From: Salinivirgaceae bacterium
GTDB lineage: Bacteria; Bacteroidota; Bacteroidia; Bacteroidales; SZUA-534
Direction: 5' to 3'
Assembly: GCA_017645945.1 (NCBI GenBank)
Contig: JAGCNL010000066.1
Span: forward strand, 59,188 to 123,187
Length of the DNA stretch: 64,000 nt
In this document: piece by piece, positions 16,831 through 24,218 of the stretch
Numbering within the stretch: position 1 is the stretch's first letter
Layout: each line of letters opens with the position of its first letter
Translations under genes and position numbers: made by a program
Notes under the pieces: model-generated
The model's database searches: none
What the model saw: the letters and a program-made list of their open reading frames with translations, nothing else
Told to the model about the DNA's origin: nothing

Positions 16831-18129
16831 ATGATTGTAAAAGATTCAAAAATACAATACAAATCGCCAGCCGAAATCAAGGCTTTTCAGGAGGCTCGGT
16901 TGGCCGAAGCGTTGTCCTATCTGCAGGCTCATTCGAAATTCTATCAGCGCATGTTTGCCGATAACCATATCGACATCAGCAAGATACGCACCATTGAAGA
17001 TTTGCGGCAGATTCCCGTCACAACCAAAACCGACCTTCAGATGCACAACGATGAGTTCCTGTGTGTTGATAAGGCCGATGTCATCGACTACGTAACCACC
17101 TCGGGCACAATGGGTAACCCCGTCACGTTTGCCCTCACCAATAACGACCTCGACCGTCTGGCCTACAACGAGTACCTTTCGTTCACCACGGCAGGGCTTA
17201 CCCGCAACGACATTATGCAGGAAATGGTCACCATCGACCGCCGCTTTATGGCCGGTCTGGCTTATTTCCTCGGCTGCCGCGAGGTTGGAATGGGCGTTTC
17301 TCGCGTGGGCAACGGAATTCCCGAGCTGCAATGGGACACCATCAACCGCATCCAGCCAACCTGCTGTATGTGTGTGCCGTCGTTCCTTATCAAACTGGCC
17401 GATTTTGCCGAGAAGAACGGCATCGACCACCATAAATCGAGTCTGAAAAAGTGCATCTGCATTGGCGAAGCGCTCTACAAACCCGATGGAACCTACACCA
17501 CACTCGGCCAGCGCATCAACGAGAAGTGGCCCGAACTGAAGTTGCACACCACCTACGCATCGACCGAGATGCAGTCGTCGTTTACCGATTGCGACCAATA
17601 CAACGGCGGCCACGTGCAGCCCGAGCTGATTATTGTTGAGTTCCTTGATGAGAACAACCAGCCTGTGGCTGACGACGAGCCCGGCGAGGTGACAATCACA
17701 TCGCTTGGCGTTGAGGGAATGCCGCTGCTGCGATTCAAGACAGGCGACGTCTGCTATCACTACAACGAGCCTTGCAAGTGCGGCCGCAACACAATGCGTC
17801 TGAGTTCGGTAATCGGTCGTAAGGGGCAGATGATAAAATACAAAGGCACAACACTTTATCCGCCCGCATTGTTCGACATTCTGGACGGCATCCACGATGT
17901 GAAGAACTATGTGGTTGAGGTGTTTACCAACGAACTTGGCACCGACGATATCAAGGTGCGCATCGGCTCTCTCCGTTCCGACGAGGCCTACGCCAAAGAG
18001 ATTAAGGACATCTTCCGTTCGAAGGTGCGTGTGGCGCCGTCAATCAGCTTTGAGTCGCCAGAGTACATCAACAAGCTGCTCTATCCCGAAATGAGCCGCA
18101 AGCCAGTGAAATTCTACGATTTGAGGTGA
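16831..18129 (+). CDS. Phenylacetate-CoA-ligase-like AMP-forming enzyme
   Basis: A 432-residue ANL-superfamily adenylating enzyme. The ATP loop is VTTSGTMGNPVTF, the adenylate-binding block TTYASTEMQ, and the ribose-binding Asp lies in LLRFKTGDV. The smaller C-terminal domain has VIGRKGQMIKYKGTTLYPPALF. A CKCGR motif adds a Cys pair typical of PaaK relatives. PaaK-like ligases activate aromatic acids; in aryl-polyene/flexirubin loci they are thought to supply the aromatic starter. The ATG at 16831 is preferred over the upstream TTG, with a -7 box 20 bp before it. It diverges from the glycosyltransferase gene. Confidence 0.88.
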   Translation: MIVKDSKIQYKSPAEIKAFQEARLAEALSYLQAHSKFYQRMFADNHIDISKIRTIEDLRQIPVTTKTDLQMHNDEFLCVDKADVIDYVTTSGTMGNPVTFALTNNDLDRLAYNEYLSFTTAGLTRNDIMQEMVTIDRRFMAGLAYFLGCREVGMGVSRVGNGIPELQWDTINRIQPTCCMCVPSFLIKLADFAEKNGIDHHKSSLKKCICIGEALYKPDGTYTTLGQRINEKWPELKLHTTYASTEMQSSFTDCDQYNGGHVQPELIIVEFLDENNQPVADDEPGEVTITSLGVEGMPLLRFKTGDVCYHYNEPCKCGRNTMRLSSVIGRKGQMIKYKGTTLYPPALFDILDGIHDVKNYVVEVFTNELGTDDIKVRIGSLRSDEAYAKEIKDIFRSKVRVAPSISFESPEYINKLLYPEMSRKPVKFYDLR

Positions 18130-18180
18130 TACTGTCGTTAACACTTAAACTTGTTAAACCCGTTAAACATTTAAACTACT

Positions 18181-18777
18181 ATGAAAAGAATAATAATATC
18201 ATTGGTAATTGTTGGCGGCCTGATTTTCTCAGCTACAGCACAAAAGAAATCAAGTCCGCTGGCAGGTCTTGGCAGTATGACATTCTACGGCATTGACTTT
18301 TCGAAAGGTCGTGTTTATGGCGCTGTTGATGAGCCAGAAAAACTCCGCAAGGCTTTCGGCGACATCAATATGCTATTTATTACCGAGCCCGAAAAATACA
18401 ATGTGGCCAAGTTTGTGGGCAAGCCGATGAACGACATCCGCATTGATGCTGTCACCAATATGAACGACACCATTCCGCTCGATTCCATCAAAACTATTGT
18501 CAAGGGACACACCATTAGCGACTCGACTATTGCACAGACTGTCAAAGATTTGTGTATTGTGAGTTACAATCACGGAATGGGGTTGGTGATGATAATGGAA
18601 ACTCTTGACAAACCTGGTGAATTAGGCACATTCATATTTGTGCTTTTCGATATCGACACCCGTAATGTTTTAAGTCACTGGACATTGAGCGGCACTCCCG
18701 CAGGCTTTGGTGTCCGCAACTATTGGGCACACTCGGTTTACGAGGCGCTTGAAAAGGTGAAGACTTACAAGGAATAA
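18181..18777 (+). CDS. Secreted hypothetical protein
   Basis: A 198-residue protein with a clear Sec signal peptide (MKRIIISLVIVGGLIFSATA, cut before QKK). I do not recognise the mature domain. It has the phrases TFYGIDFSKGRVYG and FIFVLFDIDTRNVLSHW, and ends with an aromatic/charged helix. The pattern, with GIDFS near the start and a conserved central DIR-DAV, suggests a small periplasmic or surface domain. It follows the ligase by 51 bp across a TTGTTAAACCCGTTAAAC spacer repeat. Confidence 0.65.
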   Translation: MKRIIISLVIVGGLIFSATAQKKSSPLAGLGSMTFYGIDFSKGRVYGAVDEPEKLRKAFGDINMLFITEPEKYNVAKFVGKPMNDIRIDAVTNMNDTIPLDSIKTIVKGHTISDSTIAQTVKDLCIVSYNHGMGLVMIMETLDKPGELGTFIFVLFDIDTRNVLSHWTLSGTPAGFGVRNYWAHSVYEALEKVKTYKE

Positions 18778-18809
18778 TTATTGAAAAACTTATAAAGAAG
18801 AATAAATCG

Positions 18810-19298
18810 ATGAAGACACTTAATTATGTTTTTCTTTTTGCAACCATATTATGCAATTTGAATCATAATGCAATGTGTCAAATACATATCGATACCGTTT
18901 CTTCCAGTTATTACAATGGTATTACACAACAACCCCAAACAATTGATTATGACAGATTAGTTCAAGAATATTTATTAAACAAGGGGGAGATAAAAGAAGA
19001 CAAAGAATCTTCGATTTATGTATATGAATTATTGAATTCGAATAGGATTAAGGATAATAACTGTGGAATATATAAGATTGGAACGTTTTCCGACCACGGT
19101 TTTGCTTATTTGTTTCTCATAGACAAAAATAAAGACCAACATATTTTTTTAGATTTTGAAGACCTATCTGAAACAATTAATGCTGTTTTAGAATTCCTCG
19201 ATAATTCTAGTTGTATTTTTACTGACACCCAAAAGCTTTCATATTTACGAAATATCATTGAAATTAATTCCGTCAATATAAATGTGATACCCTGGTAG
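18810..19298 (+). CDS. Secreted hypothetical protein, AT-rich
   Basis: A 162-residue protein with an N-terminal signal sequence (about 1-23, ending NAMCQ). The rest is acidic and AT-rich in codon choice, unlike the ligase gene upstream. There is no recognisable motif. A phrase GIYKIGTFSDHGFAYLFLIDK suggests beta strands. It lies 32 bp after the previous gene and 23 bp before another small secreted protein, so the three probably form one transcript. Confidence 0.6.
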   Translation: MKTLNYVFLFATILCNLNHNAMCQIHIDTVSSSYYNGITQQPQTIDYDRLVQEYLLNKGEIKEDKESSIYVYELLNSNRIKDNNCGIYKIGTFSDHGFAYLFLIDKNKDQHIFLDFEDLSETINAVLEFLDNSSCIFTDTQKLSYLRNIIEINSVNINVIPW

Positions 19299-19321
19299 AA
19301 TTTGATTATACATTTTACAAT

Positions 19322-19840
19322 ATGAAAACAATTTGTTCGATATTTTTAATGCTTTCTTTTATCAAACTTGGTTCTGCACAAATAACAAATCATAGTACTA
19401 TTGAAGAAAAAGCTGTTAAATACTTTTGTGACCAAGTGTTAACAAAAGAAACACCGATTAATAAACTGAAAATACAGTTTGATGGTGCAACTAATGGAAA
19501 ACCAAGTAAAGTTTACGATGTCGCCAATTGTTTAGGAGATATTAATTTGCTTAAAGACAGCATTCCAAATAGAATCTACTTAGATAGCTTAGAACAAAAA
19601 TTATCTCAGAGAAAGAGAACTGTTATTAAAATCAGTACCAGATGTGAGCAATTGTCTAAACATTCGCTTTTCAAAAAGTCTGATTATAGGCTATATCTTT
19701 ACAATGCAATAGAATATAATGGGATTTATTGTGTTGAATTTTTCTTGGCAAATAAGAAAAATAGCACTTATACAATCGTTGTCTCATTAGACAAAAATTT
19801 AGTTCCTTTGAATTATTGCATAAAGGCTATCACATATTAA
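19322..19840 (+). CDS. Secreted hypothetical protein, AT-rich
   Basis: A 172-residue protein with a signal peptide (MKTICSIFLMLSFIKLGSAQ). The mature part is lysine-rich in the middle (EQKLSQRKRTVIK) and ends in alternating strands (GIYCVEFFLANKKNSTYTIVVSLDKN). No family is recognised. Size, signal and base composition match its upstream neighbour, but the sequences are not obviously homologous. The gene faces a convergent minus-strand gene. Confidence 0.6.
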   Translation: MKTICSIFLMLSFIKLGSAQITNHSTIEEKAVKYFCDQVLTKETPINKLKIQFDGATNGKPSKVYDVANCLGDINLLKDSIPNRIYLDSLEQKLSQRKRTVIKISTRCEQLSKHSLFKKSDYRLYLYNAIEYNGIYCVEFFLANKKNSTYTIVVSLDKNLVPLNYCIKAITY

Positions 19841-19887
19841 AGTCAATTTAAGTATTGCAGACATCCTTATAGACTTCCAAAAAATCG

Positions 19888-20295
19888 CTACACTTCTAAC
19901 GCGGCTTCTATTTCCCTTATTAATTCGGGAATAGTTGTATGGTCCATTATAAAATCGAATTCCAACTTCCCAGTAAACATTGGGTTAATCAATTTTGAAT
20001 GGACTTTTATTTGCCCATCCCCTTGTAAATCGATTTGCATAATGAAGCGTTCCTCTAATGGATTGAAAGCGACAAAAGATTTCCATTCTTTGTTGTATAT
20101 TTTTTGAAGGCATTTTTTCATATTCAAAAAATCAAACTCTTCAGCATCCAAAGAGGTTTGAGCTTTGAAAAATTCAAAATCAATATACAAGTCAAAAACA
20201 ACTCTTTTTAAATCATCATCAAACATCAATTTGATATTATCGAACTTAATAATATCAGTGCCTTGATTGTTTTTAAATGATATTTTCTTTGGCAT
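19888..20295 (-). CDS. Small cytoplasmic protein, possibly WapI-like immunity protein
   Basis: A 135-residue protein without signal or membrane segment. The order of elements is an N-terminal strand, a WKSFVAFNPLEERFIMQIDLQGDGQIKVHSKL block with an acidic turn, and a final helix PELIREIEAALE. This resembles WapI-family immunity proteins, which neutralise contact-dependent toxins. I see no toxin gene beside it, so it may be an orphan immunity gene or something else. Low GC matches the preceding AT-rich patch. Confidence 0.45.
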   Translation of the reverse strand: MPKKISFKNNQGTDIIKFDNIKLMFDDDLKRVVFDLYIDFEFFKAQTSLDAEEFDFLNMKKCLQKIYNKEWKSFVAFNPLEERFIMQIDLQGDGQIKVHSKLINPMFTGKLEFDFIMDHTTIPELIREIEAALEV

Positions 20296-20345
20296 TATCG
20301 TTTGATTTATAGAATATTAACTATTGTTGCCAATTTTAGTGAGTA

Positions 20346-20362
20346 TTTTGCGAGTCGCAAAA
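20346..20362. promoter_or_regulatory. 17-bp palindrome, possible operator
   Basis: TTTTGCGA-G-TCGCAAAA is a perfect dyad with a single central base. It lies upstream of the minus-strand gene at 19888-20295 (51 bp before its ATG) and downstream of the barrel gene. A dimeric repressor site is one explanation; chance is possible. Confidence 0.35.
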
Positions 20363-20365
20363 ATG

Positions 20366-20399
20366 TAACAAAACAGAGTCTCAATGTCTTTTGCTCTGT
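20366..20399 (-). terminator. Possible terminator after the outer-membrane barrel gene
   Basis: On the minus strand ACAGAG and CTCTGT pair across a 15-nt loop and are followed by TTTGTT. The stem is short, so confidence is moderate. It would end transcription from the TerC/barrel genes. Confidence 0.4.
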
Positions 20400-20418
20400 A
20401 TATTAATATTTTAACTCG

Positions 20419-20991
20419 CTAAAACTTATAAGTAAAAGCAACACCGAACAGTTGTCCGTTGTTGGCCAGGAAATCAAATTTTCCGTTGGTGTGTTTATCG
20501 GAATCGGTTTTGGTCCACAAGTAGTTGAGACTCAACACATCGGAATAAACATCAACGTCCCAGCGGTCGTTAATTTCGTAGGTGGCCAGCGGCAGCAATT
20601 GCAAATGGACGGTGTGTTCGTCGTCGGCAAAACAGAACAGTGATGTTGCCTCAACACTGAAGAAAAACTTTCCTACGTTGGCAAAACAATAATTGGCATA
20701 CGGTCCGACGGCATAGGCCGACTCGGTTTCTGTGCGTTTGTCGCCGACAGATAAAGTGGTTTTGCTGCGTGTGTACTCAAACATAGCACCAAACTCCCAA
20801 TCGCCAAACACATAGCCGACCGATGGGCAAACCTCGAAACTTGCACTATTCCATTGTTTGTCGCCGTCAATTTTATCGGCGGTGGTGGTTATACCAAGAC
20901 TTCCGCTAACCACAAACTGTGCGTTGGCCTGTCTGGTCAGCACTATAATAAGTGCTACAAAAATTGTTGAGGCAAAAAACAGATTCTTCAT
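20419..20991 (-). CDS. Outer-membrane beta-barrel protein
   Basis: A 190-residue protein with signal peptide (MKNLFFASTIFVALIIVLTRQANAQ). It is followed by alternating amphipathic strands of the outer-membrane beta-barrel family: FVVSGSLGITTTADK, WNSASFEVCPSVGYVFGDWEFGAMFEYTR split over strands, YAVGPYANYCFA, FFFSVEAT. It ends FGVAFTYKF with the terminal Phe needed for barrel insertion. The start is the ATG at 20991; a longer frame adds basic residues without sense. Function is unknown; small barrels of this kind are often porin-like or structural. It lies 14 bp downstream of terC. Confidence 0.8.
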   Translation of the reverse strand: MKNLFFASTIFVALIIVLTRQANAQFVVSGSLGITTTADKIDGDKQWNSASFEVCPSVGYVFGDWEFGAMFEYTRSKTTLSVGDKRTETESAYAVGPYANYCFANVGKFFFSVEATSLFCFADDEHTVHLQLLPLATYEINDRWDVDVYSDVLSLNYLWTKTDSDKHTNGKFDFLANNGQLFGVAFTYKF

Positions 20992-21004
20992 TTTAGTCTT
21001 ACGG

Positions 21005-22090
21005 TTAATTCTTAACTTCTGCTTGTTTCTTCGGGAACAAGAGCGAGAGCACAATGCTCAACGTGACGATTCCCAGAATGATGTATAGCGAGTGCACTGA
21101 ACTGAAGCCGATTTCGTCGAGCCAGTGGTGGAAAAGCAGTTTTGCGCCCACAAAGAGCAACAGCACGGCAACGCCCTGCTTCAGGTAGCAGAACTTGTCC
21201 ACTGCGCCAGCAAGCATAAAGAACATCGACCGCAGACCGATGATGGCGAAAATGTTCGAGAAAAACACCACGTATGGGTCGCACGTTACCGAGAAGATGG
21301 CAGGTATGCTGTCGAAAGCAAAAATCAAGTCGGTGAACTCAATGGTTATCACCACAATGAGCAGCGGCGTGATGTAGAGTTTGTGTTTGCGGTCGCGGAT
21401 GAAGAAGCGGCCGTTGACATATCGCGGATAGACGCTGAAATGCTTCGAAAGGAATTTCACCAACTTATGGTCGCGCGGGTCGGTATGGGCATTTTCGTCC
21501 TCTTTCTTGAAAAACATTTTGATACCCATATAGGCCAGATAGACGCCGAAAACGAGCAGAATCCAGTTGAACTTCTGAATCAACGTCGAGCCCAGGAAGA
21601 TGAACGCGAAACGCAGAATGATGGCGCCCAGGATTCCCCAGAAAAGCACTGATTTATAGTCCTTTTTACGTACGCCGAAGCCCGTGAGCAACATCAGCAT
21701 AACAAAAAGATTGTCAATTGATAGTGTCTCCTCAATCAGGTAACCCGAAAGGAAATCGATTGACATGCTGTGCTGATACTGGGTGATGGCCGACTCAATT
21801 GTCAAGCCGTTAGCCATGGCTTGCTCGAGCGGCTGCCCATCGTATTTGAAGCTCAGCCCGTATTTCTGTGTCACGTGCAGCAGCTCGTCGAAGGTGTCGA
21901 TACCATGGACCAGATGGCCGTCGAAGCGCAGAAACAGGAAGAACCCGAGTGCCAGCGTCACCCAAACCACCGTCCAGACCGATGCTTCTTTGATGCTCAC
22001 AACGTGATGGCCGCGCCCCACGCACAAAAGGTCGAACATCAGCACACCGATTATAAATACAATGAATATCAGCAAGAAAAGATTGTCCAT
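21005..22090 (-). CDS. TerC/Alx-family membrane protein
   Basis: A 361-residue integral membrane protein with about nine hydrophobic helices. The diagnostic pair of acidic membrane motifs is present: EETLSIDNLFVMLMLL and EFTDLIFAFDSIPAIFSV. Alx/TerC homologues export Mn2+ and assist protein metalation at the membrane. Between the second and third helices is a periplasm-sized stretch (HGIDTFDELLHVTQKYGLSF and following, about residues 62-105) containing a Tyr/Asp/Gln-rich segment. Transport of Mn2+ is inferred from the family. The barrel gene follows closely on the same strand. Confidence 0.88.
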   Translation of the reverse strand: MDNLFLLIFIVFIIGVLMFDLLCVGRGHHVVSIKEASVWTVVWVTLALGFFLFLRFDGHLVHGIDTFDELLHVTQKYGLSFKYDGQPLEQAMANGLTIESAITQYQHSMSIDFLSGYLIEETLSIDNLFVMLMLLTGFGVRKKDYKSVLFWGILGAIILRFAFIFLGSTLIQKFNWILLVFGVYLAYMGIKMFFKKEDENAHTDPRDHKLVKFLSKHFSVYPRYVNGRFFIRDRKHKLYITPLLIVVITIEFTDLIFAFDSIPAIFSVTCDPYVVFFSNIFAIIGLRSMFFMLAGAVDKFCYLKQGVAVLLLFVGAKLLFHHWLDEIGFSSVHSLYIILGIVTLSIVLSLLFPKKQAEVKN

Positions 22091-22271
22091 AGTTTGAAAA
22101 ATGTATTTTTTAAAAGTGCCGCAAGTTTAAGAAATTTTTGGCGAATCGGCTAACGGGTGAATCGGAGAACTAAAAAATCTGCAGACTGGTTCAACCGATA
22201 AATTTCGGCAAACATCGATAATCAATATACATTCCGATAAAAAGTCGTATCTTGGTGCAAAATTTTTGAAT

Positions 22272-22961
22272 ATGAAAAGGTTAATTGTCGCATTAGCATT
22301 GCTGCCGCTTGCCGCGATGTCGCAAAACGGTAGCCAGGGTATTCCGTTCAACGGAGTGATAGTGGATATCAATGGTGCCCCCGTCAAGCGTGCCCGTATC
22401 CATGTTACAAATGTCAATCGCTATGCGCTGACTGACCGCAAGGGGCGTTTCGGCCTGACGGACGTCCAGCCGACTGACACTCTGCATGTTAATTGGAATG
22501 GAGTGAAATATGATATTCCGGTTAATGGAGTCAAAGCTATCCGTATCCGTCTCGCCCAAACACAGTATTCAGCTGAGAACGACGAAGATTTGGTGAGCAT
22601 TGGTTACGATTATGTGAGCACGCGCGAACGTTTCAACGCCAGCACAACCATTACGGGCGCCGAGCTTGTGCGCACCAATCGCTATGACCTTGCCGAAGCC
22701 TTGCAGGGACTGGTTCCGGGACTCAGAATCGAACGCGGCGATTTTGGCGAAGGCGCAACAGCCAACATTCGAAATTCAGTATCAATCAGCGGTCCAACCG
22801 AAGCTCTGTATGTTGTTGACGGACTGATTGTTGAGTCGCTGTTCGGCATCAATGTCCATGCTGTTGACCATGTCGATATTCTGAAAGACGCCAACATCTA
22901 CGGCGCACGGGGCGGCAATGGTGCAATTGTGGTTTACACTAAACGTGGCGGCAACAAATAA
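22272..22961 (+). CDS. Plug-only TonB-receptor-like protein
   Basis: A 229-residue secreted protein from the ATG at 22272 (an in-frame TTG lies two codons earlier). A signal peptide (MKRLIVALALLPLAAMSQ) is followed by a carboxypeptidase-regulatory-like Ig fold (GVIVDINGAPVKRARIHVTN). A TonB plug domain follows, with LAEALQGLVPGLRIERG, ALYVVDGLIVESLF and DHVDILKDANIYGARGGNGAIVVYTKRG. A full receptor would continue into a barrel of several hundred residues; here the gene simply ends after the plug. It may interact with another barrel or act as a periplasmic partner. Its stop overlaps the gtrA-like gene by one base. Confidence 0.8.
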   Translation: MKRLIVALALLPLAAMSQNGSQGIPFNGVIVDINGAPVKRARIHVTNVNRYALTDRKGRFGLTDVQPTDTLHVNWNGVKYDIPVNGVKAIRIRLAQTQYSAENDEDLVSIGYDYVSTRERFNASTTITGAELVRTNRYDLAEALQGLVPGLRIERGDFGEGATANIRNSVSISGPTEALYVVDGLIVESLFGINVHAVDHVDILKDANIYGARGGNGAIVVYTKRGGNK

Positions 22962-23395
22962 TGAGTTTTTCGTCGAAAATTTTCGGCAAGACTGACAGCA
23001 CCGGCATACAAATGGCGCGGAATGTCTGTGTCGAGATTGTCCGCTACCTGACCAACATTGGTATTCTTTGGTATTTGAACGAGTACTTGCTTGGTCCGGA
23101 CTGGCTTGCCGTATCAACTTTTGTGGCTTCGCTGCTGTCTGGACTTCTCAATTACGCACTATGCTCGATTTGGGTATTCCACAAGAAGCGGGAGAGTGCC
23201 GGGCGGGGGCTTTTGAAATTTGCAGTTTTCACCCTCATCGGCGCTGCCGGATTAGCAATAAATATTGGCATAACCACTTTGCTGACAAACCGTTGCGGGG
23301 TTTACTATTTGGTAAGCAACACCATAGCACAAGTAACTGTCTTCTTTTTCAACTTCTTTATGCGAAAGAAGATTGTGTTTGACAGGAATGCCTGA
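22961..23395 (+). CDS. GtrA-family membrane protein
   Basis: A 144-residue protein with four TM helices at about residues 28-46, 51-70, 86-106 and 115-135, and the usual basic ends (IWVFHKKRES, NFFMRKKIVF). GtrA-like proteins are thought to flip undecaprenyl-linked sugars for glucosylation of surface polysaccharide. The ATG shares its first base with the TAA stop of the plug protein (TAATG), so the two are translationally coupled, an odd partnership. The neighbour on the other side is a convergent regulator. Confidence 0.85.
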   Translation: MSFSSKIFGKTDSTGIQMARNVCVEIVRYLTNIGILWYLNEYLLGPDWLAVSTFVASLLSGLLNYALCSIWVFHKKRESAGRGLLKFAVFTLIGAAGLAINIGITTLLTNRCGVYYLVSNTIAQVTVFFFNFFMRKKIVFDRNA

Positions 23396-23424
23396 AAATG
23401 CACTTCGAGAAATTGTCGGCGCCG

Positions 23425-24162
23425 TTATTTCAAGATTTTCTGCAAATCGTCCTTTCTGAGAGGCGACACCACAACGCTTGAGCCATCGGACATGATTACA
23501 TTGCCGCCATCTTCATCGCTGATATACTTGGAGATATGATTGGTGTTTACCAAGTGCAGCTTGTGGACGCGCATGAACTTGTTGTCAGCGAACAGCTCTT
23601 CGTAATCTTTGATGCTGTTTGACGCGGTGATCTTGTCGCCGTTTTTCATGTAGACCAGAGTGTTGTCGCCAACGGCCTCGCAGTGCACAATGTCGTCGAC
23701 GGTGACAAACTGAACGCCACTGTCGGTGGGAAGGCCGATTTTTGTGAAGCTGTTCATGTTCGTCAGAAGTTCGTCGATGCGGCTGTCGCGCGACTGATTC
23801 TGCTGCGCAACCTCAGCTTGAACCCGCTCCACGGCATTGACAAACTCATCGGGGTCAACGGGTTTGAGAATATAATCAGCAGCGCAGAACTTGATTGCCT
23901 TGAGCGCAAACTGGTCAAACGATGTTACAAAAATGACTTTGAAAGTGCGTTCAGGCAACGCTTCGAGCAGATTGAAACCCGTGCCGTCTTGCATCTGAAT
24001 GTCGAGAAACACAACATCAGGGCTTTCCTTACTGAGCAGCTCCACGCCGCTTTTTACTGAATTGGCTTCGCCAACAATCTCAATATCATCGCAGTACAGC
24101 GACAGGTATTGGTGTATGATATTGCGGCCGCTGTCTTCGTCGTCGATAATTGCAACTTTCAT
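23425..24162 (-). CDS. LytTR-family response regulator
   Basis: A 245-residue two-component regulator. The receiver domain (about 1-120) has MKVAIIDDED, the phosphoacceptor Asp54 in PDVVFLDIQMQDG, the Thr/Ser in IFVTSFDQ and the Lys in YILKPVDPDEF. The LytTR DNA-binding domain (about 140-245) has the typical VHCEAVGDNTLVYMKNG and FMRVHKLHLVNTNHI. LytTR regulators bind paired direct repeats. It lies 56 bp downstream of a TPR histidine kinase on the same strand, so the two are cognate. An ATG one codon upstream (24165) is equally possible. Confidence 0.93.
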   Translation of the reverse strand: MKVAIIDDEDSGRNIIHQYLSLYCDDIEIVGEANSVKSGVELLSKESPDVVFLDIQMQDGTGFNLLEALPERTFKVIFVTSFDQFALKAIKFCAADYILKPVDPDEFVNAVERVQAEVAQQNQSRDSRIDELLTNMNSFTKIGLPTDSGVQFVTVDDIVHCEAVGDNTLVYMKNGDKITASNSIKDYEELFADNKFMRVHKLHLVNTNHISKYISDEDGGNVIMSDGSSVVVSPLRKDDLQKILK

Positions 24163-24218
24163 CATGGTTTTAATATTTACGAGTTTCAAAAATAGTAAAA
24201 GTTGTTATAAATCACAAA

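Noticed and set aside
16846..17895. A 349-codon minus-strand frame opposite the PaaK-like ligase
   Set aside because: No domain pattern, and the plus strand carries all ANL motifs.
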